Positions 45,796-54,215 of a DNA stretch of 64,000 nucleotides are shown here, piece by piece (position 1 is the first letter of the stretch; each line of letters starts with the position of its first letter). A model generated the notes under the pieces. It did no database searches. It worked only from the letters and a program-made list of their open reading frames with translations, and was not told the DNA's origin. Both the position numbers and the translations under genes were made by a program. The DNA lies in contig NZ_JAPEPT010000005.1 of the NCBI RefSeq assembly GCF_026339995.1, positions 310,001 through 374,000 of the forward strand, read 5' to 3'. The DNA comes from Streptomyces sp. NBC_01481 (GTDB taxonomy: Bacteria > Actinomycetota > Actinomycetes > Streptomycetales > Streptomycetaceae).

Positions 45796-46479
45796 TCAGG
45801 ACTGCCGCGGGTAGCCGATCGAGACGATGTCCTTGCCGGGTTCGGCCGTCGTGAGTTGGGGATTGAGTGCCGCGACCACCTCGGGGGTCAGCGGGCGCAG
45901 CGCGTACACATGGCGTACGGCAGCCAGGTCGACCGGCACCCCGTAGTAGTCCTCGGCGAACTCCTGGTAGGCCGAAGGGGTCCCGGCCGTCAGTATCGCG
46001 AACAACTCCCCGGCGCCGTCCCCATATTCGTAGTCCTCCGGGAAGTCGATCGTCCCCGTCCGCCAGACGTCGTCGGCGGGCTCGCGCCACAGGCAGGCCG
46101 TCGCGACGGGCATTCCGTCCTCGTCGGTGAACGCGGGTTCCTGGACGCAGGCGCGGAAGACCTCCGGGACATCGTCCAGCACTCCGGGCCATGGTCCGTC
46201 GGAGGCGTACGGGCTCATCTGGGACTCATGGGCGAAGCCCCGGACGAACGCGCCGGCGGGCGAGAAGACGATGGCGTACTCGTCGCCCGAGCCGTTCCGC
46301 ATCGAGGCCATCTCCTCGGACGAGGACCATTGCGCGTTGAAGGAGTAGAACCGGTCCTCCCACTCGGGGCTGAGGATCGCGTCCAGCATGGCGATCGAGC
46401 GGCACAGGTCACGCAGGACGGGGACGGCGGGCAGCTGTCGGGCGACATCGAGAACACTCACGCCCTCATCCAACCCCAT
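45796..46479 (-). CDS. Hypothetical protein of 227 residues
   Basis: Family not recognised. It is acidic and soluble, with aromatic-rich segments (SPEWEDRFYSFNAQW, and DYEYGDGAGELFAIL). The WSSSEEMASMRNGSGDEYAIVF and SPAGAFVRGFAHESQMSPY stretches have the feel of SMI1/KNR4- or SUKH-type immunity-like proteins, but no firm motif is present. Converges with the thiolase gene. Confidence 0.6.
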   Translation of the reverse strand: MGLDEGVSVLDVARQLPAVPVLRDLCRSIAMLDAILSPEWEDRFYSFNAQWSSSEEMASMRNGSGDEYAIVFSPAGAFVRGFAHESQMSPYASDGPWPGVLDDVPEVFRACVQEPAFTDEDGMPVATACLWREPADDVWRTGTIDFPEDYEYGDGAGELFAILTAGTPSAYQEFAEDYYGVPVDLAAVRHVYALRPLTPEVVAALNPQLTTAEPGKDIVSIGYPRQS

Positions 46480-46534
46480 GGCTCCCTAAGCTGATCCGGT
46501 CCCCAGGCGGGGGCTTGAGGAGGAGGAGAGGGAC

Positions 46535-47020
46535 ATGTCGTACCCCGACCCGAAATACACCGAGGGCAAGGGCGAGATCAGTGCGCAGTTCCGGCCCGTC
46601 GCCACCGAACCGGATCTGCGCTCGCGCACCGGGAGCACGACGCACTACCTGGCCACCGCCGCCTCCACGGGCGGGGAGTTCGGGCTCTACCGGATGGACA
46701 TGGCGCCCCGGGCGGGCGGCCCGAAGACGCACTTCCACAAGTCGATCTCGGAGTCGTTCTTCATCATTGAGGGGACGGTACGGCTCTACAACGGCGAGAG
46801 CTGGATCGACGCCACCGCGGGCGACTTCCTCTACGTGCCCCAGGGCGGACTGCACGCCTTCCGCAACGACTCCGACGCGCTCGCCTCGATGCTGCTGCTC
46901 TTCACGCCGGGCGCTCCGCGCGAGGAGTACTTCGAGAAGGTCGCCGAGGTCGCGACCGAGTGGTCGCCCGAGCGGCAGGCGGAGTTCTTCATCAAGCACG
47001 ACACCTACTGGACCGACTGA
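46535..47020 (+). CDS. Cupin-domain protein
   Basis: A 161-residue single-domain cupin. The metal-binding motif 1 is PKTHFHKSISESFFIIEG and motif 2 is PQGGLHAFRNDSD, together giving the 3-His/Glu site. ATG 46535 follows GAGGAGGAGAG. Cupins of this kind may be dioxygenases or isomerases; the substrate is not identifiable. Its 3' end overlaps the converging gene by 16 bases (47005-47020). Confidence 0.8.
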   Translation: MSYPDPKYTEGKGEISAQFRPVATEPDLRSRTGSTTHYLATAASTGGEFGLYRMDMAPRAGGPKTHFHKSISESFFIIEGTVRLYNGESWIDATAGDFLYVPQGGLHAFRNDSDALASMLLLFTPGAPREEYFEKVAEVATEWSPERQAEFFIKHDTYWTD

Positions 47021-48108
47021 GGCGCGAGTCCCGTCTTCAGGCCCGCGCCGCAGAGAGGGACGACGGCCGTGCCCTCGCTCCAGGCGCCCGCGGCCGCCCA
47101 GCACGCGACGCCCGTGGACTCGACGAACAGTCCGCGGGCGGCGAGGTCCAGCTGCGCAGCCCGGATCTGGTCCTCCGTGACCGTGAGGAACGTGCCGCCG
47201 GACGCGCGGACGGCCCGCAGGATCTGCCTCGCCCGCGGCGGGCGGGGGATCGCGATGCCTTCGGCGAGCGTCGGCGCGAGCGGCGCGGGCTCGTCGAGCA
47301 GCGTGTCGGCTCCGGCCTGGAAGGCGGCGGCCAGGGGGGAGACGGCCTCGGCCTGGACGGCGATGAGGGCGGGACGCTCGGTGATCAGGCCGTGTGCGTG
47401 GAGTTCGCCGATGGCGAGGTCGGCGCCCAGCAGCAGTGTGCCGTTGCCGACGGGGACGACGATCGCGTCCGGGAGCGTGCCGCCGAGGTCCTCCCACAGC
47501 TCGTAGACGTACGTCTTCGTGCCGTGCAGGAAGTACGGGTTGTAGACGTGGCTCGCGTAGAAGGTGCCGGGTTCATCCGCTGCCGCGCGGGCCGCCTCCG
47601 CCGTGGACTCGCGGTCACCGGGGACGAGTTCGAGGTGCGCGCCGTGCGCCCGGATCTGCTCGACCTTCTTGGCGGAGGTGTCCTCGGGGACGTACACCGT
47701 GCAGTCCAGACCGGCGCGTGCGCAGTACGCGGCGATCGCGGTGCCCGCGTTGCCGCTGCTGTCGGCGATGACCCGGCGGGGTGCGAGACGGCGGGCCAGC
47801 TCGGCCAGCATCACCGCGCCCCGGTCCTTGAAGGAGAGCGTGGGCATCAGGAAGTCGAGCTTGGCGGAGACCGCGTCGGTGAGTGCGACCAGCGGGGTGC
47901 GGCCCTCGCCGAGCGAAACGGCCGGTGCGGCGAGCGGCAGTGCCTCCTCGTAGCGCCACAGTGAATTCACCCTGGTGGGCAGGGACTTGAGGCTGATCGC
48001 CGATGAGGTGAAGTCGAGGTCCCAGGGGCTGTGGCAGTTCGGGCAGCGCCAGTTGGCCGTCTCGACGGGGGAGCGGGTGCCGCAGCCGGGGCAGATGTAC
48101 GAGCTCAT
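47005..48108 (-). CDS. Threonine-synthase-like PLP enzyme with zinc ribbon
   Basis: A 367-residue fold-type II PLP enzyme. The PLP lysine lies in TLSFKDRGAVML and the phosphate loop in SSGNAGTAIAAY, with the glycine loop VPVGNGTLLLGA further on. A zinc-ribbon (CPGC...CPNC) begins the protein, as in several archaeal/actinobacterial threonine synthases. This may be an auxiliary threonine synthase (ThrC homologue) or a related beta-replacing enzyme; no other threonine genes are adjacent. Confidence 0.75.
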   Translation of the reverse strand: MSSYICPGCGTRSPVETANWRCPNCHSPWDLDFTSSAISLKSLPTRVNSLWRYEEALPLAAPAVSLGEGRTPLVALTDAVSAKLDFLMPTLSFKDRGAVMLAELARRLAPRRVIADSSGNAGTAIAAYCARAGLDCTVYVPEDTSAKKVEQIRAHGAHLELVPGDRESTAEAARAAADEPGTFYASHVYNPYFLHGTKTYVYELWEDLGGTLPDAIVVPVGNGTLLLGADLAIGELHAHGLITERPALIAVQAEAVSPLAAAFQAGADTLLDEPAPLAPTLAEGIAIPRPPRARQILRAVRASGGTFLTVTEDQIRAAQLDLAARGLFVESTGVACWAAAGAWSEGTAVVPLCGAGLKTGLAPQSVQ

Positions 48109-48299
48109 GGGTCGCCAGCATGGCAGTTGTGTGGCGCAGTGTTACGCACCGTCCCGGACCCTTGTGTGATTCCTATGGATCGGTCAACCTTTGGCTCGGC
48201 AGGCGAGACAAGGGCAGGGGAAATTCAGTCGTCACACCTTGTCATGCACCTGTCGATTTCCCCCACAGTAGCGCACCACCAATGAGGAGGACCCCTCAC
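48109..48299 (+). promoter_or_regulatory. Promoter region of the subtilisin gene
   Basis: About 190 bases with AT-richer words (TGTGTGATTCCTATGG, AATTCAGTCG). No clear -35/-10 pair at standard spacing could be fixed by eye. The ribosome site GAGGAGG ends at 48290. Confidence 0.4.
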
Positions 48300-49874
48300 A
48301 TGTCTGTGATGCGTAATTCGCGTCGAAGACTCGCCACGGGCGGCGTCATAGCCGCCGCCGCGCTCTCGTTGGGCGTGGCATCAGCCCTCACGGCCACCGC
48401 GGCCGAGTCGGCTCCCGTAGGCGTCATCCAGAACGCCGGCGCGCCCGGAGTGATCGCGGGCAGCTACATCGTCACGCTCGACGAATCGGCGCCCGACGCC
48501 GGCTCCAAGGCCGGCAAGGCGCTCGCGGCGGAGTACGGCGCGAAGATCAGGAAGACGTACGAAGCGGCGCTGAACGGGTACTCCGTCCAGCTCTCCGAGG
48601 CGCAGGCCAAGAAGTTCGCCGCCGACCCGGCCGTCGCCTCCGTCGTGCAGAACCGCGTCTTCAAGGCGACCGGCACACAGCCGAACCCGCCTTCCTGGGG
48701 CCTGGACCGGATCGACCAGAAGGCCCTTCCCCTCAACCAGAGCTACACCTACCCGGACACCGCGGGCGAGGGGGTGACCGCGTACATCATCGACACCGGT
48801 GTACGGATCACCCACAGCAACTTCGGCGGCCGGGCGTCGTACGGCTATGACGCCATCGACAACGACAACACCGCGCAGGACGGCCACGGCCACGGCACTC
48901 ATGTGGCCGGGACCGTCGCCGGCTCGACCTACGGCGTGGCCAAGAAGGCCAAGATCGTCGGCGTCCGAGTGCTCGACAACTCCGGCTCGGGCACGACCGA
49001 GCAGGTCGTCGCGGGCATCGACTGGGTGACGCAGAACGCCGTCAAGCCGGCCGTCGCCAACATGAGCCTCGGCGGCGGGGTCGACCCCGCGCTCGACACG
49101 GCGGTACGCAACTCCATCGCCTCCGGCATCACGTACGCGGTCGCCGCGGGCAACGACGGTGCCAACGCGTCCAACTACTCGCCCGCGCGCGTGGCCGAGG
49201 CCATCACGGTCGGCTCCACGACCAGCTCGGACGCGCGCTCCAGCTTCTCCAACTACGGCAGCATCCTGGACATCTTCGCTCCGGGCTCGTCGATCACGTC
49301 GGCCTGGAACTCCAGCGACACGGCGACGAACACGATCTCCGGCACGTCGATGGCGACCCCGCACGTCACCGGCGCGGCCGCGCTGTACCTCGCGGCGAAC
49401 AAGACGGCGACCCCGGCGCAGGTCTCCTCGGCGCTGACCACGGCCGCGACGACCGGAGTTGTGGGCAACCCGGGCACGGGCTCGCCGAACCGCCTGCTGT
49501 ACGTGGGCGGCGGCTCGACGCAGCCGCCGGGGCCGAAGTTCGAGAACACCGCGGACTACACGATCAGCGACTTCTCCACGGTGGAGTCGCCGGTCACGGT
49601 CAGCGGAGTCACCGGCAACGCGCCGGCGAGCCTGAGCGTGCCGGTGGACATCAAGCACACGTACATCGGCGACCTGCGCATCGACCTGATCGCGCCGGAC
49701 GGTTCGGTCTACAACCTCAAGGCGTACGGTGCGGGCGGCAGCTCGGACAACGTGATCACGACGTACACGGTGAACGCGTCGTCGGAGGTCGCGAACGGTA
49801 CGTGGAAGCTGCGGGTGAGCGACAACGCGGCGTACGACGTCGGCAAGATCGACGTGTGGGCGCTGCAGTTCTGA
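48300..49874 (+). CDS. Secreted subtilisin-like (S8) serine protease
   Basis: A 524-residue preproprotease. The signal peptide ends near ATAAESAP. An inhibitor-I9 propeptide (about 52-125) precedes the S8 catalytic domain with Asp in YIIDTGVRITH, His in GHGHGTHVAGT and Ser in SGTSMATPHVTGA. The oxyanion Asn lies in AVAAGNDGANAS. A C-terminal P-type proprotein-convertase beta domain (about 425-524: TVSGVTGNAPASLSVPVDIK) is present. It lacks membrane or LPXTG anchors, so it should be released into the medium. A terminator follows at 49891-49918. Confidence 0.95.
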   Translation: MSVMRNSRRRLATGGVIAAAALSLGVASALTATAAESAPVGVIQNAGAPGVIAGSYIVTLDESAPDAGSKAGKALAAEYGAKIRKTYEAALNGYSVQLSEAQAKKFAADPAVASVVQNRVFKATGTQPNPPSWGLDRIDQKALPLNQSYTYPDTAGEGVTAYIIDTGVRITHSNFGGRASYGYDAIDNDNTAQDGHGHGTHVAGTVAGSTYGVAKKAKIVGVRVLDNSGSGTTEQVVAGIDWVTQNAVKPAVANMSLGGGVDPALDTAVRNSIASGITYAVAAGNDGANASNYSPARVAEAITVGSTTSSDARSSFSNYGSILDIFAPGSSITSAWNSSDTATNTISGTSMATPHVTGAAALYLAANKTATPAQVSSALTTAATTGVVGNPGTGSPNRLLYVGGGSTQPPGPKFENTADYTISDFSTVESPVTVSGVTGNAPASLSVPVDIKHTYIGDLRIDLIAPDGSVYNLKAYGAGGSSDNVITTYTVNASSEVANGTWKLRVSDNAAYDVGKIDVWALQF

Positions 49875-49890
49875 TCACCGGATAGCCGGG

Positions 49891-49918
49891 AGGGGCGGCC
49901 GCGAGGGCGACCGCCCCT
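49891..49918 (+). terminator. Terminator after the subtilisin gene
   Basis: AGGGGCGG pairs with CCGCCCCT around a 12-base loop, followed by TT, 17 bases past the stop codon. Confidence 0.7.
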
Positions 49919-50540
49919 TTCGCGTTGCGGGGGTTGGCGCGGGGGTCCGTGGCCCGGGCCTTGGGGTGCGGGGTGCGGGCCTTGGGGTTCGTTGCGCGGG
50001 CGGCCGCGGGGTGCGGGTTCCGGGTCGCCTCCGGGCTCGACTCCTCGGCGTCGGCGGCAAACGGGCCGTTGGATTGGTCACCCGGTGTTGGCCGCCAATC
50101 GCCTGTGGGGACGACCCTGCACCGCCCCTCCCCGCCGGACGGGCTGCGGTGTGCGGGGGTTCGCCCGCGAGACCACCCACCGGGGAGCAGCCACCAGCGC
50201 CCAGCGGCGGCGCGAAGCCACCGAAGGGGTGCGGGCCCCCGTCTTTCGCTCCGCGGCGAAGCCGCCGGAGCACCAGGGGTGTGGGGGCGTCAGCACCCAC
50301 GTCGCCCTCCCCTGGGGTCCAGGGCGCCCCGGACCGGGGTCTCGTCTCCGCGGCGGAGCCGCTGGAGCCCGGGGTCTGGGGGCGCAGCCCCCAGTTCGGG
50401 AAGGGGCGGGGTGGGGAACAGGCCCCGCGCAGCGGCCCACCCGTGCGCACCCCAACCCCCCGCCCCCCGACCCGCGCCCGTCGCATAAGATCCGCGCCCA
50501 TTCGCACCACACCGTGAGACCCGGATGAGGAGCCCCACCC
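49919..50540. repeat. Long GC-rich spacer built of dispersed Streptomyces repeats
   Basis: More than 600 bases without a credible gene. It contains local tandem words (GGCCTTGGGGTGCGGG twice near 49956-49990), a block from about 50040 to 50230, and hairpins TCTGGGGGCGCAGCCCCCAG (50374-50393) sharing CCCCCAGTTCGGGAA and GGGCGGGGT with 29952-29980. The last 40 bases hold the promoter of the next gene. Confidence 0.6.
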
Positions 50541-51230
50541 GTGGCCATGTACCCCCCGCCCCCCTACGCCCCCGCCAGACCCCCGAATCCCCCCGTGAAC
50601 GGGCTCGCCATCACATCCCTCGTCGTCGGGATCGTGTGCTGCATACCTCCGCTCGGCCTGATCTTGGGCCTGATCGCCCTCTCCCAGATCAAGCGGAACG
50701 GCCACCGCGGCAAGGGCATGGCCATCGCGGGCAGCATCCTCTCCGGGATCAGTACCGCGCTGGTGCTGGCAGGTCTCCTCACCGGGGGGATCAGCGACGC
50801 CCTCGACGGTTTCAAGGACGGCGTCAACGAGGCCGCCCGGTCCCGCAGCACGCTCGATCTGCGCAAGGGGGACTGCTTCAACGTCCCCGGCACCGAGCTG
50901 GAGCAGGAGACCGCGAGCGTCAGGGTCGTCGACTGCGCCAAGCCGCACGACGGCGAGGTGACCGGCTCGTTCAGGCTGGAGCAGTCCGGGGCCTGGCCCG
51001 GGGAGGACGCGGTCGAGCCGATCGCCGAGAAGCGCTGTACCGAGCTGAACGATGCCTACGTGTCGGACCCTTCGGCCGTGCCCGACAACGCGTCGATGTA
51101 CTACTACATGCCGAGCAAGCAGAGCTGGCGCCTGGGCGACCACACGGTGACCTGCTCCTACGCCGCGGTCGACGGTAAGCTCACCGGCTCGCTGCGGGCC
51201 GGGTCCGCGAGCACGCCGTCGGCGCAGTAG
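50541..51230 (+). CDS. DUF4190 membrane protein with septum-formation-like domain
   Basis: A 229-residue protein. A proline-rich tail (YPPPPYAPARPPNPPVNG) leads to two membrane helices of the DUF4190 type (LAITSLVVGIVCCIPPLGLI and MAIAGSILSGISTALVLAG). The extracytoplasmic part (about 110-220) resembles septum-formation/DUF4333-like domains with spaced cysteines (RKGDCFNVPG, VVDCAKPHDGEVTGSF, KRCTELND, TVTCSY). Start GTG 50541. Function not known. Confidence 0.8.
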   Translation: MAMYPPPPYAPARPPNPPVNGLAITSLVVGIVCCIPPLGLILGLIALSQIKRNGHRGKGMAIAGSILSGISTALVLAGLLTGGISDALDGFKDGVNEAARSRSTLDLRKGDCFNVPGTELEQETASVRVVDCAKPHDGEVTGSFRLEQSGAWPGEDAVEPIAEKRCTELNDAYVSDPSAVPDNASMYYYMPSKQSWRLGDHTVTCSYAAVDGKLTGSLRAGSASTPSAQ

Positions 51231-51279
51231 TCCGGCGCCTGAGCCGCCGACGGCCGCCCAGGCACCGGACTCGTCCGGA

Positions 51280-51460
51280 CTAGGCCGTGTTTTAGAACTC
51301 CCGCCTGGCCCGCGACGCCTGGCACGCACACTCGCTGCGTTGTCGGAGTCATCCAAGTACGTCCAGTACGAGGACGATCCTCCGCCTTGCGATTGCACGC
51401 ACCAGCCGCCGTGAGCCCCGCCCTGCGGGCGGACGGCGCTAGTTCTAAAACACGGCCTAG
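51280..51460. mobile_element. MITE-like element, copy 4 (best preserved ends)
   Basis: The left end CTAGGCCGTGTTTTAGAACT (51280-51299) is matched by its exact inverse at 51441-51460, and similarity continues for six more bases (CCCGCC against AGCGCC). No gene inside; the core resembles copy 3. The right-hand CTAG contains the stop codon of the chitinase gene (TAG at 51459-51457 on the minus strand). Confidence 0.85.
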
Positions 51461-52788
51461 CGGCGTGAGAGCCCGCGGTCGACGGCGGTCATCAGCTCGC
51501 CGTCCGCGGTGTCTCCGTCCAGCGACCAGAACATCGCCCCGCCCAGGCCCCGTTCACGGATGTACGAGGTCTTGGCGCGCAGCACCTGCGGATCGTCGTA
51601 CGTCCACAGGGTGGTGCCGTCGAAGAGCCACGCGTGCCCGTTCCGCCGGTCCCGGTGGAGGGTGTACGTGCCCGATTCGGCGAGCTTCTTGAGAGCCTTG
51701 TAGTCCTCGTAGCCCGCCGCCCAGGTCGCCGGCGCGGGCGCCGTCGCCGGCTGGCCGAGGCCGTCGCCGCCGCCGGTCACCCCCGTCCAGCCCTGACCGT
51801 AGAAGGGCATGCCCATCACCAGCTTGCGGGCGGGCGCGCCCCGGCGCAGCCACTCGCGGACGGTCTGGTCGACGCTGAAGTCGCCGCGTGCGTACAGCGC
51901 GGACTGCTGAGCGGTCGTCTTCTCGCCCGAGACATGGAAGTCGTAACCCTGGAGGTTCACGAAGTCCAGGTCGCACATGATCTTGCGTACTTCGAACCCG
52001 GCGTCGATCTTGGCGGGCGCGGTCGGCACGAAGGCGGACAGCTCGTAGTGCTTGCGCTTGCCGCGCCGCGAGGTCGCGTACGCGTCGAGCTGGGTACGGA
52101 ATTCGTGCACGAGGGCCGTGAAGTTCTGCTTGTCCTCCGGCCGGTAGACGGTGTCCGTATCGCCCGCCGAGCCGGGCCACTCCCAGTCGAGGTCGACGCC
52201 GTCGAAGAGCCCGGCCGCGGCGCCGGCTCCGCCGCGTGCTCCATCGACGGGCAGATTGCCCTTGATGTAGAGGTCGATGCAGGAGGAGACGAACGCCTTG
52301 CGGGAGGCGGGAGTGCGGGCCGCGTCGGAGAAGTGGGTGGACCAGCTCCAGCCGCCCAACGAGATCAGCACTTTGAGGCCGGGATGCTTGGCCTTGAGCT
52401 CGCGCAGCTGGTTGAAGTTGCCCGCGAGCGGCTGCTCCGCGCTGTCGGCGACACCGTCCACCGAGTGGGCGGCGTCCAGCGGGCGGGCGTAGTCGGCCCA
52501 GGCGTCCGCCTCGCCGGGGACGTTGCCGGTGAAGCATGTGCCGTTGGAACTCACATTGCCGAAGGCGTAGTTGATGTGGGTGAGCTTGGCGGCCTGGCCG
52601 CTGGTGTCCATGTCCTTGACCTGGAAGTCCCGGCCATAGACGCCCCATTGGGTGAAGTAGCCGACGCGCTTGTACGGCTCGTGGTGGTTCCCGTGGGCCC
52701 AGGCGCTGGGCGCGAGGGCGGCGAGCAGGGAGAGGGAGCAGGCGGCAACGGCCGCCCTGGCAAGGGATCTTCGGCAGTTTCGACGCAT
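51457..52788 (-). CDS. Secreted GH18 chitinase
   Basis: A 443-residue glycosyl hydrolase family 18 enzyme. The signal peptide (ending near PSAWAHG) precedes the barrel with KVLISLGGWSWS and the catalytic DGVDLDWEWPG (acid Glu). Later come NLQGYDFHVSGEK and the barrel-end GGAMFWSLDGD. No carbohydrate-binding module is attached. The start ATG 52788 lies 7 bases after a canonical promoter (TTGACC-17-TACGTT), so the mRNA should be leaderless. A DasR-like operator sits in the promoter spacer. The stop codon is supplied by the CTAG end of a mobile element. Confidence 0.95.
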   Translation of the reverse strand: MRRNCRRSLARAAVAACSLSLLAALAPSAWAHGNHHEPYKRVGYFTQWGVYGRDFQVKDMDTSGQAAKLTHINYAFGNVSSNGTCFTGNVPGEADAWADYARPLDAAHSVDGVADSAEQPLAGNFNQLRELKAKHPGLKVLISLGGWSWSTHFSDAARTPASRKAFVSSCIDLYIKGNLPVDGARGGAGAAAGLFDGVDLDWEWPGSAGDTDTVYRPEDKQNFTALVHEFRTQLDAYATSRRGKRKHYELSAFVPTAPAKIDAGFEVRKIMCDLDFVNLQGYDFHVSGEKTTAQQSALYARGDFSVDQTVREWLRRGAPARKLVMGMPFYGQGWTGVTGGGDGLGQPATAPAPATWAAGYEDYKALKKLAESGTYTLHRDRRNGHAWLFDGTTLWTYDDPQVLRAKTSYIRERGLGGAMFWSLDGDTADGELMTAVDRGLSRR

Positions 52789-52795
52789 GGTCAGG

Positions 52796-52824
52796 AACGT
52801 ATTGGTCTGGACCATTGAGGTCAA
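52796..52824 (-). promoter_or_regulatory. Chitinase promoter with DasR-type (dre) operator
   Basis: On the minus strand TTGACC (52824-52819) and TACGTT (52801-52796) are spaced by 17 bases. Between and overlapping them, AATGGTCCAGACCAAT (52816-52801) is a near-perfect palindrome matching the recalled dre consensus TGGTCTAGACCA in 11 of 12 core bases. DasR represses chitin genes in Streptomyces and is released by glucosamine-6-phosphate. Confidence 0.75.
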
Positions 52825-52971
52825 GGGTGGGCGCAGAATTGACGTTCACGCCTGCGGCAAGCGCCCGCCTAAACCCAACTCATCACTTCGAGTGAAACTT
52901 TGGCCCATGCTTGCGGCATCAACTGACGGTTGCCAGGCTGTTGCTGTCTGTCAACCCGTTGGGAGTGGCCA

Positions 52972-53724
52972 GTGACATTCGGTGAGCAGCCCGCCTATCT
53001 GCGCGTTGCGAGCGACCTTCGCCAGAAGATCGTCAACGGCTCGCTGCCGCCGCACACCCGGCTTCCCTCGCAGGCCCGTATCCGCGAGGAGTACGGAGTC
53101 TCGGACACCGTCGCCCTGGAGGCGCGCAAGGTCCTGATGGCGGAGGGGCTGGTCGAGGGCCGCTCGGGCTCCGGCACCTATGTCCGCGAACGGCCGGTCC
53201 CTCGCCGGATCGCCCGCTCCGGCTACCGCCCGCCGTCCGGAGCCAACCCCTTTCGTCAGGAACAGGCCGAGGAGGGGATCCGGGGCACCTGGGAGTCCAG
53301 CAGCGAACAGGAGGGTGCGAGCCCGGAGATCGCCGCCCGCCTCGGCATCCCGCTCGGCGACCGGGTGATGCGTACACGCTATGTGTTCCGCGACGCGGGC
53401 GAGGCGATGATGCTCTCCACCTCCTGGGAGCCGCTCGAAGTCACCGGCCGCACACCGGTGATGCTGCCCGAGGAGGGCCCGCTCGGCGGCTGCGGAGTCG
53501 TCGAGCGCATGGCCGCCATCGATGTCGTCGTGGACAACGTGGCCGAGGAGGTCGGCGCCCGGCCGGGGCTTGCGGAGGAGCTCCTGGCACTCGGCGGCGT
53601 ACCGGGCCATGTGGTGATGGTCGTCGAGCGGACGTACTACGCGTCGGGGCGTGCGGTCGAGACGGCGGACCTCGTCGTCCCGGCGGACCGCTACCGGATC
53701 GCGTACCACCTTCCGGTGAAGTGA
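52972..53724 (+). CDS. GntR-family regulator (HTH + UTRA)
   Basis: A 250-residue regulator. The winged helix (about 5-75) contains YLRVASDLRQKIVNGSLPPH, the recognition segment EEYGVSDTVALEARKVL and SGSGTYVRER. The UTRA ligand domain (about 100-245) has RTRYVFRDAGEAMMLSTSW. GTG 52972 is chosen because GGGAGTGG lies upstream at good spacing; the open frame before it is not plausible. It diverges from the chitinase gene, but it does not read like DasR itself and its own targets are unknown. Confidence 0.85.
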   Translation: MTFGEQPAYLRVASDLRQKIVNGSLPPHTRLPSQARIREEYGVSDTVALEARKVLMAEGLVEGRSGSGTYVRERPVPRRIARSGYRPPSGANPFRQEQAEEGIRGTWESSSEQEGASPEIAARLGIPLGDRVMRTRYVFRDAGEAMMLSTSWEPLEVTGRTPVMLPEEGPLGGCGVVERMAAIDVVVDNVAEEVGARPGLAEELLALGGVPGHVVMVVERTYYASGRAVETADLVVPADRYRIAYHLPVK

Positions 53725-53847
53725 CTGAGGGGTCCGTGGCTCGGCGGCCGGTCCGGTGCTGATGCCGGTGCCGGTGCCGACGATGCCGGTCGCGGGGCAT
53801 GATGCGGGGCATGGCCGGGGCTCAGTGAGGGCCCGGAATCGGCCAGC

Positions 53848-53877
53848 AGGGGGCGTATCCAGCCGGGTGCGCCCTCT
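53848..53877 (+). terminator. Terminator hairpin after the GntR gene
   Basis: A stem of about 13 pairs (AGGGGGCGTATCC against GGGTGCGCCCTCT, with wobble pairs) around AGCC, followed by TTTC. The remaining spacer to 54000 shows no gene, only an AT-richer promoter-like stretch at 53885-53950. Confidence 0.65.
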
Positions 53878-54000
53878 TTCATGTCTCTTTGTGTAAATCC
53901 GTATCCGCTGAGTAAAGGTCAGGCGTAGGCTCGGGCATATGCGTATTGCGGTTTCCTGGCGATCCTTACAGACCTGCAGGCCGGCCCGGGGAGGGGCGCG

Positions 54001-54180
54001 ATGAACGACAGCCCCGCTGTGCTCCCCTGGCTCGTCATTCGGCAGGACGACAACGGCAATCGCTACCGCGTGGGACAGTACGCGACCCGGGACGAGGCCC
54101 AGGAGATCGCGGACACCCTCGACGGCCGCGGACACAAGCAGCTCTACTGGGTCGAGCGCATAGGCCAGACGACGCACTAG
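54001..54180 (+). CDS. Small SPOR-like protein (59 residues)
   Basis: A short frame with normal Streptomyces codon bias, starting ATG 54001 behind GGGGAGGGG. Its sequence (LPWLVIRQDDNGNRYRVGQY, then ATRDEAQEIADTLDGRGHKQ, then LYWVERIGQ) has the alternating pattern of an SPOR fold: strand, helix beginning TRDEAQEIADTL, strand. SPOR domains bind septal glycan, but this copy has no signal peptide or membrane helix, so a cytosolic role is more likely. Confidence 0.75.
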   Translation: MNDSPAVLPWLVIRQDDNGNRYRVGQYATRDEAQEIADTLDGRGHKQLYWVERIGQTTH

Positions 54181-54215
54181 CCCGGTAACCGCCGGAGCCC
54201 AGTACGCTCCGGCGC

